Part shown: positions 26,708-36,515 of the stretch, in pieces
Position numbering within the stretch: position 1 is the first letter of the stretch
How the letters are laid out: the number at the start of each line of letters is the position of its first letter
From: Microcella putealis
GTDB lineage: Bacteria > Actinomycetota > Actinomycetes > Actinomycetales > Microbacteriaceae
Direction of reading: 5' to 3'
DNA: 64,000 nucleotides
Assembly: GCF_004216575.1 (NCBI RefSeq)
Contig: NZ_SGWW01000002.1
Location: 372,001-436,000, forward strand
Translations under genes and position numbers: made by a program
The notes under the pieces: generated by a model
Database searches by the model: none
What the model was told of the DNA's origin: nothing
Seen by the model: the letters and a program-made list of their open reading frames with translations, nothing else

Positions 26708-27799
26708 GTGACCGGCCTCGACGACCTCCCACTTCGCGACGACCTACGCGGTAGTACCCCCTACGGCGCTCCGCAAAAGCCCGTTCGCATCCAGCTCAAC
26801 GTTAACGAGAACACGCACCCCGTCCCCGACGAGGTCGTGAACCACGTGACCGCGGCGGTCGAGCGCGCGGTTCGCAGTGTGAACCGGTACCCCGACCGAG
26901 AGTTCACCGAGTTGCGTGAGCACCTCGCTGCCTACCTGTCTGACTCGGAGCCGTCCCACCCCGTGACGCCCGAGCAGGTCTGGGCCGCCAACGGGTCCAA
27001 CGAGGTCATTCAGCACGTACTGCAAGCGTTCGGCGGGCCGGGGCGGCGCATGCTGGGCTTTCCCCCCACCTACTCAATGCACTCGATCATCGCCGCGGGC
27101 ACGGGCACCGAGTGGGTGACGGCTCACCGCGATGCTGAGTTCCGCATCACCCCCGAGACGGCGGTCGCGGCGATTGAACGCGAGCAGCCCGACATCGTCG
27201 TGCTGTGCGCGCCCAACAATCCCACGGGAACCCCGCTCGGGCTCGAGACCATCGCGGCCGCGTACGACGCGACCGACGGCATTGTGTTGGTCGACGAGGC
27301 ATACGCCGAGTTCATGCCGGCCGGGCACGCGTCCGCTCTGTCGCTGTTGCCCGGCCGCCCGCGGCTGGCCGTGTCGCGCACCATGAGCAAGGCCTTCGCC
27401 TTCGCCGGCGCGCGGCTCGGGTACCTCGCCGCCGATCCGGCGCTGATTGACGCGCTCCGGCTCGTGCGATTGCCCTACCACCTGTCGGCCATCACGCAGG
27501 CGGCCGCGGTGGCCGCCCTGCAGCAGGCCCCGGCGATGTTGGCCACCGTCGAGGCGATCCGCGCGCAGCGCGATCGTCTCCTCGTCGAGCTGCCGACGCT
27601 CGGCTACTCCCCGCACGAGAGCTGGGCCAACTTCGTGCTCTTCGGCGGCGTCCACGACCCTCGCGCCACGTTCGAGTATCTGCTCGCGAACGACATCATC
27701 ATTCGCGATGTGGGGCTCGCGCAGCACCTGCGCGTGACGGCGGGCACCGAGGCCGAGACCAGCGAGTTCCTCGACGTGCTCGCTAAGATGCCACGGTGA
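26708..27799 (+). CDS. hisC: histidinol-phosphate aminotransferase
   Basis: A 363-residue PLP-dependent class I/II aminotransferase in histidine synthesis. The N-terminal [20 protein letters not shown] and the PLP-lysine segment [18 protein letters not shown] are diagnostic for His[13 protein letters not shown] and LVDEAYAEF are cofactor-site motifs. It overlaps hisB by GTGA. hisD, which often precedes hisC, is not next to it here. Confidence 0.95.
   Translation: MTGLDDLPLRDDLRGSTPYGAPQKPVRIQLNVNENTHPVPDEVVNHVTAAVERAVRSVNRYPDREFTELREHLAAYLSDSEPSHPVTPEQVWAANGSNEVIQHVLQAFGGPGRRMLGFPPTYSMHSIIAAGTGTEWVTAHRDAEFRITPETAVAAIEREQPDIVVLCAPNNPTGTPLGLETIAAAYDATDGIVLVDEAYAEFMPAGHASALSLLPGRPRLAVSRTMSKAFAFAGARLGYLAADPALIDALRLVRLPYHLSAITQAAAVAALQQAPAMLATVEAIRAQRDRLLVELPTLGYSPHESWANFVLFGGVHDPRATFEYLLANDIIIRDVGLAQHLRVTAGTEAETSEFLDVLAKMPR
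27784..27789 (+). promoter_or_regulatory. -10-like box, leaderless hisB inside hisC
   Basis: TAAGAT ends 6 nt before the GTG of hisB, within the last codons of hisC. Confidence 0.4.
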
Positions 27800-28401
27800 C
27801 CAGCCCCCGCACTGCCGACGTTCACCGCGAGACCAGTGAGTCGAGCATCCGCCTGTCGTTGAACCTCGACGGAACGGGGCGGTCGTCGATCGATACCTCC
27901 GTGCCGTTCTTCACCCACATGCTGACGGCGTTCGCGAAGCACTCGCTCGTTGACCTCGAGGTGTCGGCTCACGGCGACACCGACATCGACGTGCACCACA
28001 CGGTCGAAGACACCGGCATCGTGTTGGGGCAGGCCATCGCGCAGGCCCTCGGCGACAAGACGGGCATCGCCCGTTTCGGCGACGCGCACGTTCCGCTCGA
28101 CGAGGCGCTCGCCCGCGCAGTCGTCGACGTGTCCGGCCGCCCCTACCTGGTGCACTCCGGCGAGCCCGAGGGTTTTGAGCACCACCTCATCGGCGGTCAC
28201 TTCACGGGCTCCATGGTGCGTCACGTCTTCGAGGCGATCACCTTCCACGGCGGGCTGTCTGTGCACCTCACCGTGCTCGCGGGCCGCGACCCCCACCACA
28301 TCGCCGAGGCGCAGTTCAAGGCGTTCGCACGCGCATTCCGCCGTGCGGTCGAGCCTGACACGCGCGTCGTCGGCGTCCCGTCGACGAAGGGCGCGCTCTG
28401 A
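27796..28401 (+). CDS. hisB: imidazoleglycerol-phosphate dehydratase
   Basis: A 201-residue monofunctional HisB, a Mn-dependent dehydratase in histidine synthesis. The metal-binding repeats are present: HMLTAFAKH and [14 protein letters not shown], then later HLIGGHF and [18 protein letters not shown]. No phosphatase domain is fused. The upstream overlap with hisC is GTGA, and the downstream overlap with hisH is CTGA. Confidence 0.95.
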   Translation: MTSPRTADVHRETSESSIRLSLNLDGTGRSSIDTSVPFFTHMLTAFAKHSLVDLEVSAHGDTDIDVHHTVEDTGIVLGQAIAQALGDKTGIARFGDAHVPLDEALARAVVDVSGRPYLVHSGEPEGFEHHLIGGHFTGSMVRHVFEAITFHGGLSVHLTVLAGRDPHHIAEAQFKAFARAFRRAVEPDTRVVGVPSTKGAL

Positions 28402-29045
28402 GCTCCGCGGCCGGCCGGCCGACGGTCGCGCTGCTCGACTACGGCTCGGGCAACGTGCACTCGGCGGCGAAGGCGGTCGAAGAGGCCGGCGCATCTGTGC
28501 GGTTGACGCGGGACCGTGCGTCGGTGATGGAAGCCGATGGCCTGCTCGTCCCCGGAGTGGGGGCATTTCACGCCGTGATGACGTCACTGCGTGCTGTGCG
28601 TGGTGACGAATTGATTGACCGGCGCCTCGCGGGCGGCCGGCCGGTTCTCGGCATTTGCGTCGGCATGCAGATCATGTTCGACCGGGGTGTCGAACGGGGC
28701 ACGACCTCGGAGGGTCTCGGCGAATGGCCGGGGACGGTGCGCGAACTTGATGCGCCGGTGCTGCCGCACATGGGGTGGAGCCCGATCGATGCCCCCGCCG
28801 ACTCGACCCTGTTCGCCGGTCTGCATGACGAGCGCTTCTACTTTGTGCACTCGTACGCCGCGTCCGAGTGGAGCCTCGAGGTGACGAACCCGAAGATCCG
28901 GGCGCCGCGTGTGACGTGGGCCGAGCACGGCCAGCGCTTTGTCGCGGCCGTCGAAAACGGCCCATTGACTGCAACGCAGTTTCACCCCGAGAAGTCGGGG
29001 GCAGCAGGTCTCGCGCTCCTGCGCAACTGGGTCGCGTCCCTGTAG
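28398..29045 (+). CDS. hisH: imidazole glycerol phosphate synthase subunit HisH, CTG start
   Basis: A 215-residue glutamine amidotransferase that feeds ammonia to HisF. The nucleophile Cys87 is in LGICVGMQ, and the catalytic His and Glu are in TQFHPEKSG. The frame is closed upstream by TGA 28356-28358, and no ATG, GTG or TTG precedes GTG 28455. Starting at 28455 would delete the first beta strand ([10 protein letters not shown]). CTG 28398, overlapping the hisB stop as CTGA, restores a full-length protein and is the likely start. hisF is not in the window. Confidence 0.9.
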   Translation: MSSAAGRPTVALLDYGSGNVHSAAKAVEEAGASVRLTRDRASVMEADGLLVPGVGAFHAVMTSLRAVRGDELIDRRLAGGRPVLGICVGMQIMFDRGVERGTTSEGLGEWPGTVRELDAPVLPHMGWSPIDAPADSTLFAGLHDERFYFVHSYAASEWSLEVTNPKIRAPRVTWAEHGQRFVAAVENGPLTATQFHPEKSGAAGLALLRNWVASL

Positions 29046-29133
29046 CGATTCTTGCTCTCGGGCGGCCGGGGGTAGGCTCGTGAGTCGGCCGCGCGGCCTC
29101 GAAAACCCGGATACCCACCAGAGAAAGCCTGTG

Positions 29134-29883
29134 ATGAGCGAGTTCTCCCGCGTTCCCCACCTCACCCTCCTTCCTGCGGTGGACGTCGCCGACGGCAAGG
29201 CGGTGCGTCTCACCCAGGGCGAGGCCGGCACTGAAGAGAGTTTCGGCGACCCGATCGATGCCGCGCACGAGTGGGCCGATCAGGGGGCCGAGTGGATCCA
29301 CCTCGTTGATCTCGACGCGGCGTTCGGTCGGGGAAGCAACCGCGCGATCATCAAGAAGGTCGTGAAGTCGATCCCGCGGTGGGTCAACATCGAGCTCTCG
29401 GGGGGCATTCGAGACGACGCGAGCCTCGAGGCGGCGCTCGCGACCGGCGCGAAGCGCATCAACCTCGGCACCGCCGCGCTCGAGAACCCGGAGTGGGCCG
29501 CTCACGTCATCGCCGAGTACGGCGAGGCGATCGCCGTCGGACTCGACGTGCGCGGCACAACCCTGGCCGCCCGCGGCTGGACGCAAGACGGCGGCGACCT
29601 GTGGCACGTGCTCGAGCGCCTCGAAGACGCCGGATGCGCGCGCTACGTCGTCACGGACGTCACGAAAGACGGCACCCTCCGCGGCCCCAACATCGAGTTG
29701 CTGCGCGCGGTCATGGAGCGCACGCACCGCCCGGTGATCGCCTCGGGCGGCGTCGCTACGCTCGACGACATCGCCGCCCTGCGCGAGCTGGTGCCCCTCG
29801 GCCTGGAGGGCGCCATCGTCGGCAAGGCCCTCTACGCGGGCGCGTTCACGCTGCCCGAAGCGCTCGACGTCGCTGGTCGCTGA
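29134..29883 (+). CDS. priA: bifunctional HisA/TrpF isomerase PriA
   Basis: A 249-residue TIM barrel. Actinobacterial PriA isomerises both ProFAR (histidine) and phosphoribosylanthranilate (tryptophan). [15 protein letters not shown] with Asp17 as one catalytic residue, ELSGGIRDD, and [14 protein letters not shown] with the second Asp are present. Dual function is assigned from family and lineage. ATG 29134 follows a GAGAAAG Shine-Dalgarno. A TAGGCT box at 29073-29078 suggests a separate promoter with a leader of about 50 nt. Confidence 0.92.
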   Translation: MSEFSRVPHLTLLPAVDVADGKAVRLTQGEAGTEESFGDPIDAAHEWADQGAEWIHLVDLDAAFGRGSNRAIIKKVVKSIPRWVNIELSGGIRDDASLEAALATGAKRINLGTAALENPEWAAHVIAEYGEAIAVGLDVRGTTLAARGWTQDGGDLWHVLERLEDAGCARYVVTDVTKDGTLRGPNIELLRAVMERTHRPVIASGGVATLDDIAALRELVPLGLEGAIVGKALYAGAFTLPEALDVAGR

Positions 29884-29891
29884 GGCTGATC

Positions 29892-30653
29892 GTGTCGGGC
29901 CCGACGGATTCCGCCGGCCAGCCCTGGAAGGGGCGCTCGTTCGAACCGAATCCGAACGCCACCGACGACGGCACGGCGCCCGCCGCGTTCGTCGAGGCGC
30001 ACTCCGCGTTTCGCGCCGGGCGCGCGAGTCTCGCTGAGCTCGTCGACGTGATCCGCGACTGCCGCTTTCTGATTCCGCTGGTCGCGGTGGCGGGGGAGAC
30101 CGGCGTGGGCGCGAGCGGCCAGCTCGTCGACAAGTCGCAGGAGTTGTCGATCATCACGGTCGAGGGTCCAGATGGTCGTGCCGTGCTCCCGGTTTTTTCG
30201 TCGACGGCCGCGATGTCCGCCTGGCGTGCGGATGCGCGCCCCGTGCCGGCAGACGCCGTGCGCGTGGCGCTCGCGGCGGCCTCCGAGAACACCGACCGGG
30301 TCGTCATCGACCCGCGCTCGGAGACGTTGACGGTCCTGCCGCGGCCCGCCGTGTGGGCGATCGCGCAGTCGGTGCCGTGGATCCCCGCGGTCGATGACGA
30401 CGCGGTGGTCGAGGCGATCTCGGCGCCCGCCGCCGCGCATCCCGAAATCTGGGCCGTGTCGGTGGTTCCGGGCGACCCGCAGGCGACCGGCGCCGGGCCC
30501 GAGGTGGTCGTGCGTCTCGCCTACGACCCGGCCGCTGAGCAGCAGCAGATTCGCCAGGCAATAGCCGCCATGAGCGCAGCCTGGGCGTCAGACGAGCTCG
30601 TGACGCAGCGCGTCGACTCGATGAGCGTGCAACCGATCGTTGCGCCGCGTTAG
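29892..30653 (+). CDS. SseB family protein
   Basis: A 253-residue soluble protein with the SseB N-terminal domain pattern: a helix (AFVEAHSAFRAGRASLAELVDVIRDCRFLIPLV) followed by VLPVFSSTAAMSAWRADARPVPADA. Function is unknown in actinobacteria. It follows priA by 8 bp. GTG 29892 is chosen, but an in-frame CTG 29880 that overlaps the priA stop as CTGA is also possible. It overlaps the convergent DUF1844 gene by 4 bp. Confidence 0.8.
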   Translation: MSGPTDSAGQPWKGRSFEPNPNATDDGTAPAAFVEAHSAFRAGRASLAELVDVIRDCRFLIPLVAVAGETGVGASGQLVDKSQELSIITVEGPDGRAVLPVFSSTAAMSAWRADARPVPADAVRVALAAASENTDRVVIDPRSETLTVLPRPAVWAIAQSVPWIPAVDDDAVVEAISAPAAAHPEIWAVSVVPGDPQATGAGPEVVVRLAYDPAAEQQQIRQAIAAMSAAWASDELVTQRVDSMSVQPIVAPR

Positions 30654-30973
30654 ATAACCGGCCCGGTCCACTTCTCGCCGGGCCCCTTGCCGGGCGCGTC
30701 GGGGAAGGCGCTTGCCTCGCGGAAGGCGAGTTGCACCGAGCGCAGGCCGTCGCGCAGCGGCCGGGCGTGGTGGTCGCCCAGTTCGGGAGCGGCGGCGGTC
30801 ACGAGCCCCGCGAGGGCGTTGATGAGCGAGCGGGCCTCGGCCAGGTCCATCTCGGCCTCGCCGTTCTCCGACAGCCCGCACTTCACGGCGGCCGCGCTCA
30901 AGAGGTGCACGCAGGCGGCGTTGATGATCTCAACCGCGGGGACCTCGGCGATATCGCGGGCGGCGGTGTCCAT
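30650..30973 (-). CDS. DUF1844 domain protein
   Basis: A 107-residue helical protein matching DUF1844 (EIINAACVHLLSAAAVKCGL, then DLAEARSLINALAGLV). It is conserved next to infC in actinobacteria, function unknown. It is divergent from infC and shares the upstream region containing the infC promoter. The ATG is preceded by a GAGG site. Confidence 0.85.
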   Translation of the reverse strand: MDTAARDIAEVPAVEIINAACVHLLSAAAVKCGLSENGEAEMDLAEARSLINALAGLVTAAAPELGDHHARPLRDGLRSVQLAFREASAFPDAPGKGPGEKWTGPVI

Positions 30974-30988
30974 GGTGACCTCGTTCTG

Positions 30989-31227
30989 CTATTCTTGGGC
31001 GGGCTCCGGGGCACGTTCCCCGGTACGAAAGTGGAGTTCGCTCCCACCCGCGCTTGACCGAATCACTAGGTTACCGGGTCGCCATGCCTCCCTCAGCCGC
31101 TGTACGGGCTGAGAGATTAGGGGCTGACGCGGCCATGCGCGCCGTGGAATTGCACTCCTCGATCGGGCCAGCCGAGACCGCCTCGGTACGGCCGCCAGCA
31201 TCCGAGAAACTCGTCAGAGGAGTCGCC
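30989..31227 (+). promoter_or_regulatory. infC promoter and structured leader
   Basis: TATTCT (30989-30994) is a likely -10, with no clear -35. The leader of about 225 nt contains CCGGGG/CCCCGG (31005-31022) and CTCAGCC/GGCTGAG (31092-31113) hairpins. It ends in AGAGGAG (31216-31222), 5 nt before the ATC start. A structured leader plus a rare start codon suggests autoregulation by IF-3 or L20, as in other bacteria. This 254-bp gap holds no separate gene. Confidence 0.5.
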
Positions 31228-31839
<612 letters not shown>

Positions 31840-31902
31840 CGCCCCCACCACTTCACCGCCCCTGAGGGCGAGTGCAGCACCCCGCAACGAAACGAGGAAG
31901 AC

Positions 31903-32100
31903 ATGCCCAAGCAGAAGACCCACTCCGGGGCGAAGAAGCGCTTCAAGACCACCGGCACCGGCAAGGTCATGAAGCAGTCGTCCGGCATGCGTCACAACCT
32001 GGAGAAGAAGTCGAGCGAGCTGACCCGCCGACTGAACCGCGAGCAGGTGCTCGCCCCTCAGGACGCGAAGGTCATCAAGAAGCTCATCGGCGAGAAGTAA
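31903..32100 (+). CDS. rpmI: 50S ribosomal protein bL35
   Basis: A 65-residue, strongly basic bL35 ([21 protein letters not shown] at the start, LIGEK at the end). ATG is preceded by AGGAAG. It lies in the conserved infC-rpmI-rplT order, 63 bp after infC. Confidence 0.97.
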   Translation: MPKQKTHSGAKKRFKTTGTGKVMKQSSGMRHNLEKKSSELTRRLNREQVLAPQDAKVIKKLIGEK

Positions 32101-32134
32101 CGCCGAGACACGACGAAGGTAAGGACGAAAGAAG

Positions 32135-32521
32135 ATGGCGAGAGTCAAGCGGGCGGTTAACGCCCAGAAGAAGCGTCGGGTCATTCTCGAGCGCGCCGAG
32201 GGCTACCGCGGCCAGCGGTCGCGCCTGTACCGCAAGGCGAAGGAGCAGGTCACCCACTCGCTCGTCTACGCGTACCGCGACCGCCGCGCACGCAAGGGCG
32301 AGTTCCGTCGCCTCTGGATCCAGCGCATCAACGCCGCTGCCCGCCAGAACGGCATGACCTACAACCGCTTCATCCAGGGCCTCGCGCTCGCCGGTGTCGA
32401 GGTTGACCGTCGCATGCTGGCCGAGCTCGCCGTGAACGAGCCCGCCACGTTCGCGACGCTGGTCGAGACCGCGAAGAAGGCGCTGCCGGCCGACACCTCG
32501 GCGCCGAAGACGGCTGCGTAA
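32135..32521 (+). CDS. rplT: 50S ribosomal protein bL20
   Basis: A 128-residue bL20, an early 23S-binding assembly protein ([33 protein letters not shown], and [20 protein letters not shown]). The C-terminus is about 10 residues longer than E. coli L20. In other bacteria L20 represses its own operon. The operon ends in a strong hairpin. Confidence 0.97.
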   Translation: MARVKRAVNAQKKRRVILERAEGYRGQRSRLYRKAKEQVTHSLVYAYRDRRARKGEFRRLWIQRINAAARQNGMTYNRFIQGLALAGVEVDRRMLAELAVNEPATFATLVETAKKALPADTSAPKTAA

Positions 32522-32541
32522 CCCGCACCGCGCATCCTGAT

Positions 32542-32582
32542 CGATGGCGCGTCCACCCCGATTCGGGGAGGGCGCGCCATCG
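32542..32582 (+). terminator. terminator hairpin of infC-rpmI-rplT
   Basis: CGATGGCGCG (32542-32551) pairs perfectly with CGCGCCATCG (32573-32582), with an inner CCCCG/CGGGG stem. There is no U tract, as is common for actinobacterial terminators. Confidence 0.7.
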
Positions 32583-32613
32583 TCGCGTTAACCGGCTATT
32601 CGGTGGCGATCGC

Positions 32614-32619
32614 TAGCAT
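32614..32619 (+). promoter_or_regulatory. -10-like box, leaderless SpoU methyltransferase gene
   Basis: TAGCAT ends 6 nt before the GTG start at 32626. Confidence 0.45.
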
Positions 32620-32625
32620 GAGCGC

Positions 32626-33441
32626 GTGATCGACAACCCGCGTTCGCCCCGCGTGCGCGCGGCGGCGAAGCTTGCGAAGAAGAATCAGCGCGCCGAGACG
32701 GGCCTGTTTCTTGTCGAGGGGCCCCAGGCGGTCGCCGAGGCGATCCGCTTCCGCCCCGAGCTCGTCCGCGAGATTTTCGTGACGCCGCAGGCGCGCGATC
32801 GTGCGGGCGCCGTCATGCGGGATGCCCGCGCGGCCGAGGTGCGCGTGGAGATCGTGACCGACGCGGTGCTCGATGCGATCGCCGACACGGTGACCCCGCA
32901 GGGCATGGTGGCGGTCTGTGAGACCTTCCCGTCGTCGCTTGAGGCGATCGTCGCATCCGCCCCGCGCCTGGTCGCGGTGCTTGAGGAGGTGCGCGACCCC
33001 GGCAATGCGGGCACGGTGATTCGCGTGGCCGACGCGGCCGGCGCCGACGCCGTCATCTTGACCGGCACGAGCGTTGACCCGTTCAACCCCAAGGCCGTCC
33101 GGGCGACGACCGGCTCGCTGTTTCACGTGCCGGTGGTGGTCGGGGTCGATCTCGACGAGGCGCTCGACGCACTCCGGGGGGCGGGCATTCGCGTGCTTGC
33201 CGCCGACATCTCGGGTGACGACCTGCTGGCGGCGCGCTCGGAGGGCGACCTGGATGGCGCGACCGCGTGGTTGTTCGGCAACGAGGCCCGGGGCCTCACG
33301 ACCGAGCAGTTGACGCGCGCCGATCGCGCCGTGATCGTGCCCATCTACGGCAGCGCTGAGTCGCTGAATCTCGCCACAGCCGCAGCCGTCTGCCTGTACG
33401 AGAGCGCGTTCGCGCAGCGCGCGGCGGCGGGCGACCAGTGA
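32626..33441 (+). CDS. TrmH/SpoU-family RNA 2'-O-methyltransferase
   Basis: A 271-residue SPOUT methyltransferase. An N-terminal substrate-binding domain (KKNQRAETGLFLVEGPQAVAEA) precedes the knotted catalytic domain. That domain has LEEVRDPGNAGTVIRVADAAG (motif 1), LFGNEARGL (motif 2) and IPIYGSAESLNLATAAAV (motif 3). The exact rRNA or tRNA target is not evident. The next gene starts 16 bp downstream on the same strand, so co-transcription with the two-component genes is possible. Confidence 0.9.
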   Translation: MIDNPRSPRVRAAAKLAKKNQRAETGLFLVEGPQAVAEAIRFRPELVREIFVTPQARDRAGAVMRDARAAEVRVEIVTDAVLDAIADTVTPQGMVAVCETFPSSLEAIVASAPRLVAVLEEVRDPGNAGTVIRVADAAGADAVILTGTSVDPFNPKAVRATTGSLFHVPVVVGVDLDEALDALRGAGIRVLAADISGDDLLAARSEGDLDGATAWLFGNEARGLTTEQLTRADRAVIVPIYGSAESLNLATAAAVCLYESAFAQRAAAGDQ

Positions 33442-33457
33442 CCCCGAGGGGCGCGCG

Positions 33458-34129
33458 ATGAGCGTGCTGATCGTCGAGGACGACGATCGATTGATGGATG
33501 CGCTCCGCGCGTACCTGCGCAAGTCCGGTTACGCGACGACGGGCGCATCGGACGCCGCGCAGGCGATGGAGTCGCTCGGCGCGGACACCGAGGTGGTGCT
33601 GCTCGATCTCGGGCTGCCCGACATGGACGGCATCGAGCTGTGCCGGCTCATTCGGCAGCGTTCGGGCGTGCCGATCATCATCGCGACGGCGCGCAGTCAC
33701 GTGCAGGAGCGCATTCGCGGGCTGCGCGCGGGCGCCGATGACTTCGTCGTGAAGCCCTACAACGTGCTCGAGCTCGTCGCCCGCATCGAGGCGGTCACGC
33801 GCCGGTGGCGCACCGCCGTCGCTGAGCCCGACCACGATCAGGTGATCACCCTCTCAGGTCTGCGGATCGATCTCGCCAGTCGTCAGCTCGCGATTGACGG
33901 CGAGAGTGTCGACCTCACGAGAACCGAGTTCGACATCGTCGCGGCCCTCGCCCGATACCCCGGCGTCGTGGTGCCGCGCGAGCGCATCATTCGCGAGGTC
34001 TGGCAGACCGACTGGCACGCGTACAGCCGCTCACTCGAAGTGCACGTCGGCTCAATCCGTCGCAAGACGGGCCGCGTTGACGTCATCGAGACGGTCCGGG
34101 GCGTCGGCTACCGGGTCGTCGGGAGCTGA
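33458..34129 (+). CDS. OmpR-family response regulator
   Basis: A 223-residue response regulator. The receiver domain has the acidic pocket EDDD, phospho-acceptor Asp50 (VLLDLGLPDMDG) and the conserved Lys in VVKPYN. The C-terminal winged helix (LTRTEFDIVAALARYPGVVVPRERIIREVW, then RSLEVHVGSIRRKTG) binds DNA as tandem dimers. A GAGGGG Shine-Dalgarno lies 6 nt before ATG. It is followed immediately by its sensor kinase. Confidence 0.93.
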   Translation: MSVLIVEDDDRLMDALRAYLRKSGYATTGASDAAQAMESLGADTEVVLLDLGLPDMDGIELCRLIRQRSGVPIIIATARSHVQERIRGLRAGADDFVVKPYNVLELVARIEAVTRRWRTAVAEPDHDQVITLSGLRIDLASRQLAIDGESVDLTRTEFDIVAALARYPGVVVPRERIIREVWQTDWHAYSRSLEVHVGSIRRKTGRVDVIETVRGVGYRVVGS

Positions 34130-34131
34130 CG

Positions 34132-35508
34132 GTGCGTCGCCGGCTCGTCGTGGTCTTTCTGGTGCCGCTCATTGCGGTGCTATTGGTGCTGGGCGGCGCG
34201 TATGCGTGGAGCGCCGCGCGCAGCATCCAACAGGAACACATCACCGAGTTGGTCGGCGACGTGGCCTACTTTGTGACTAACGCGCGCCAGGCGCTGCGTT
34301 CGGGCAGCCCCGAGCTCGTCACCCGCGAGGCCGAGCGCTACGCCGAGGTGTACGGCACCGGCGTCGTCGTGGTAGACCGCTCGGGTGCACCCTGGGCGAC
34401 GGGCGGCGACGACGCGACGGTGCTCGATGAGGCGACGACGGCGCAGATTCAGCTCGCTCTGGCCGGCCGTCGCGGCGACTTGCCCCAACCGGGGGCGCCG
34501 TGGGAGTTCACCGAGCTCGTCATCGTTGAACCCGTCTTCGATAACGGGGATGCGATCGGCGCGGTCGTCGTGGAGGCCAACGTCGACGTCGCGCGGGAGG
34601 CGATTCTTGAACAGTGGGTGCTCGTGCTGTTCGGCGCGGTGCTCGCGACGTCGGTGGGTCTCGTCATTGTGTTCCGGCTGTCCGACTGGGTTTTGCGCCC
34701 CGTCCGTCGCGTCGACCGCGCGATGGAGGCGATCGAACGCGGCGAGATCGAGTCACGCATTGCGGATGACACGGGCCCTCCCGAGCTGCGCCGCATGATT
34801 CTGCTGTTCAACCGCATGGCCGACGAGATTGAGCGCACCATGTCGCGGCAGCAGGAATTCGCGTTGAATGCCTCCCACGAGCTGCGCAACCCGCTGAGCG
34901 CCCTGCTCGTACGCGTCGAGCACTTGGCGACGGGCCTCGGCGATGAGTGGACCCGCGACATTGAGGAGACGCGCGAGGAGGGCAGGCGCATGACGCGCAT
35001 CCTCGACACCCTGTTGAATCTGGCGCGCAGCGGCCAGCGCGACGCGGTGGCCGATCGCGTCGACATCACCGAACTGGTGCGCAGTCGGCTCGATGCCTGG
35101 CGGCAGCGGGCCACGCAGGCGCGGGTGTCGCTCGTCCTTCGCGGCGATGCCCCGGTCTCGATCGCGACCGACCGCGTGATCGTCGAAAGCGCTCTGGACG
35201 CCGTCATCGACAACGCGGTGAAGTTCTCGCCCTCGGGTACGCGCGTCGTCGTCACCGTCGCCGAATCGGATGGCGGCGTCGACATCGTGGTGCGCGACAA
35301 CGGGCCGGGCGTCGACACGGAGGAACTGGCGCACCTGACCGACCGCTTCTGGCGCAGCCCCCGCAACCGATCGACCCCCGGCTCGGGGCTCGGCCTCGCC
35401 ATCGCGACCGACCTGGTGCATTCGATTGGCGGCAAGCTGCGCATCGAGGCGCCCGACGGGGGAGGCCTCGCCGTGCACCTGCGACTGAGTCCGGAGCTCG
35501 CCGCATGA
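34132..35508 (+). CDS. membrane sensor histidine kinase
   Basis: A 458-residue kinase. It has TM1 (about 4-26), an extracytoplasmic domain of about 135 residues, TM2 (about 162-183), a HAMP domain, and HisKA with phospho-acceptor His249 (ASHELRNPLSALL). The HATPase domain shows an N box AVIDNAVKFSP, a G1 box VRDNGPG and a G2 box GSGLGLAI. The GTG start is 2 bp after the regulator gene. The stop overlaps the TAXI lipoprotein gene by ATGA, suggesting the lipoprotein helps it sense its ligand. Confidence 0.93.
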   Translation: MRRRLVVVFLVPLIAVLLVLGGAYAWSAARSIQQEHITELVGDVAYFVTNARQALRSGSPELVTREAERYAEVYGTGVVVVDRSGAPWATGGDDATVLDEATTAQIQLALAGRRGDLPQPGAPWEFTELVIVEPVFDNGDAIGAVVVEANVDVAREAILEQWVLVLFGAVLATSVGLVIVFRLSDWVLRPVRRVDRAMEAIERGEIESRIADDTGPPELRRMILLFNRMADEIERTMSRQQEFALNASHELRNPLSALLVRVEHLATGLGDEWTRDIEETREEGRRMTRILDTLLNLARSGQRDAVADRVDITELVRSRLDAWRQRATQARVSLVLRGDAPVSIATDRVIVESALDAVIDNAVKFSPSGTRVVVTVAESDGGVDIVVRDNGPGVDTEELAHLTDRFWRSPRNRSTPGSGLGLAIATDLVHSIGGKLRIEAPDGGGLAVHLRLSPELAA

Positions 35509-36461
35509 GGCAGACCCGACGTTCAATCGCGGCGCGGGCGCTCGCCATCGTCGCGGTGATCGCGACCCTGGCAGGATGCGCGCCCTCGCCCGTTCCCGAT
35601 CGCTTCGCCATCGCGGGCGGCGGCGTCACCGGCGTCTACTACAGCTTCGGAGCCGAGCTCGCGGAGGAGTATTCGGCGCGATTCGGTGCTGCCGTGACGG
35701 TTGACGAGACGAACGGCTCGGTCGACAACCTGCAGCGCGTGGGCGACGGCCGCGCGCTGCTCGGTTTCGCGCAGAGCGATGCCGCTGCTGACGCGGTGGC
35801 CGGTGCGGGAGCCTTCCCTGAGCCGTTGCCGGTCGCGGCAATCGCGCGGCTATATGACGAGTACGTGCACGTCGTCGTGCGCTCCGACTCCGACCTTGCG
35901 CGACTGGCCGATCTGGAGGGGCGCGCCGTGTCCCTCGGCGCATCCGGCTCGGGGGTCAACTTGGTGGCACGACGCGTCTTGGATGCCGCGGGCGTCTCCC
36001 CGGCGGACGTCACCGATGAAGAGCTCGGGCTCGCCGAATCGATCGCCGCGCTGCGCGCCGGCGACATCGAAGCGTTTTTCTGGGTGGGCGGGCTGCCGAC
36101 GCCCGGCCTCACCGAGCTCTTTGCCGACACGCCGTCGCGGCTGCTGTCGATCGAGTCGGCGACCGTCGAGCGCGTGAACGCCGAACACGGCGGCGTGTAC
36201 CGTCTCGCGGAGTTTCCGATCGGCGCGTACGGTCGCGCGGAGGCGACGGCGACGATGACGGTGCCGAACTACCTGATGGTCGCCGACAGCACGAGCGACG
36301 ACGAGGTCGTCGCACTGCTGGCATCACTGTTCGATTCGCGTTCTCGGATCGCCGCCGACGTTCCGGCGGCCGCGCTCCTCGACCGACGGCAGGCAATTTT
36401 CACTGATCCCGTGAGCCTGCACCCGGGTGCGGTGGCGTACTACCGCGACGCCCGCGACTAG
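35505..36461 (+). CDS. TAXI-family extracytoplasmic solute-binding lipoprotein
   Basis: A 318-residue lipoprotein. Its signal peptide ends in LAGC (Cys25), and a TAXI-type solute-binding domain begins FAIAGGGVTGVYYSFGAELA. LGASGSGVNLVARRVLDAAG and FFWVGGLPTPGLTEL are family landmarks. TAXI proteins normally serve TRAP transporters, but no TRAP permease gene is near. The ATGA overlap with the sensor kinase suggests a sensory role, like the TTT-family BctC with BctDE in Bordetella. TAXI proteins often bind glutamate or other dicarboxylates, but the ligand here is unknown. Confidence 0.88.
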   Translation: MRQTRRSIAARALAIVAVIATLAGCAPSPVPDRFAIAGGGVTGVYYSFGAELAEEYSARFGAAVTVDETNGSVDNLQRVGDGRALLGFAQSDAAADAVAGAGAFPEPLPVAAIARLYDEYVHVVVRSDSDLARLADLEGRAVSLGASGSGVNLVARRVLDAAGVSPADVTDEELGLAESIAALRAGDIEAFFWVGGLPTPGLTELFADTPSRLLSIESATVERVNAEHGGVYRLAEFPIGAYGRAEATATMTVPNYLMVADSTSDDEVVALLASLFDSRSRIAADVPAAALLDRRQAIFTDPVSLHPGAVAYYRDARD

Positions 36462-36515
36462 CTCGTCCCGCTGACGTCGCGAGCTCATTTCGACCGCGTT
36501 GCGGGCGCGTTACCC

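Noticed and set aside
28455..28457. GTG as hisH start
   Set aside because: It would remove the first beta strand and the start/stop overlap. CTG 28398 explains both.
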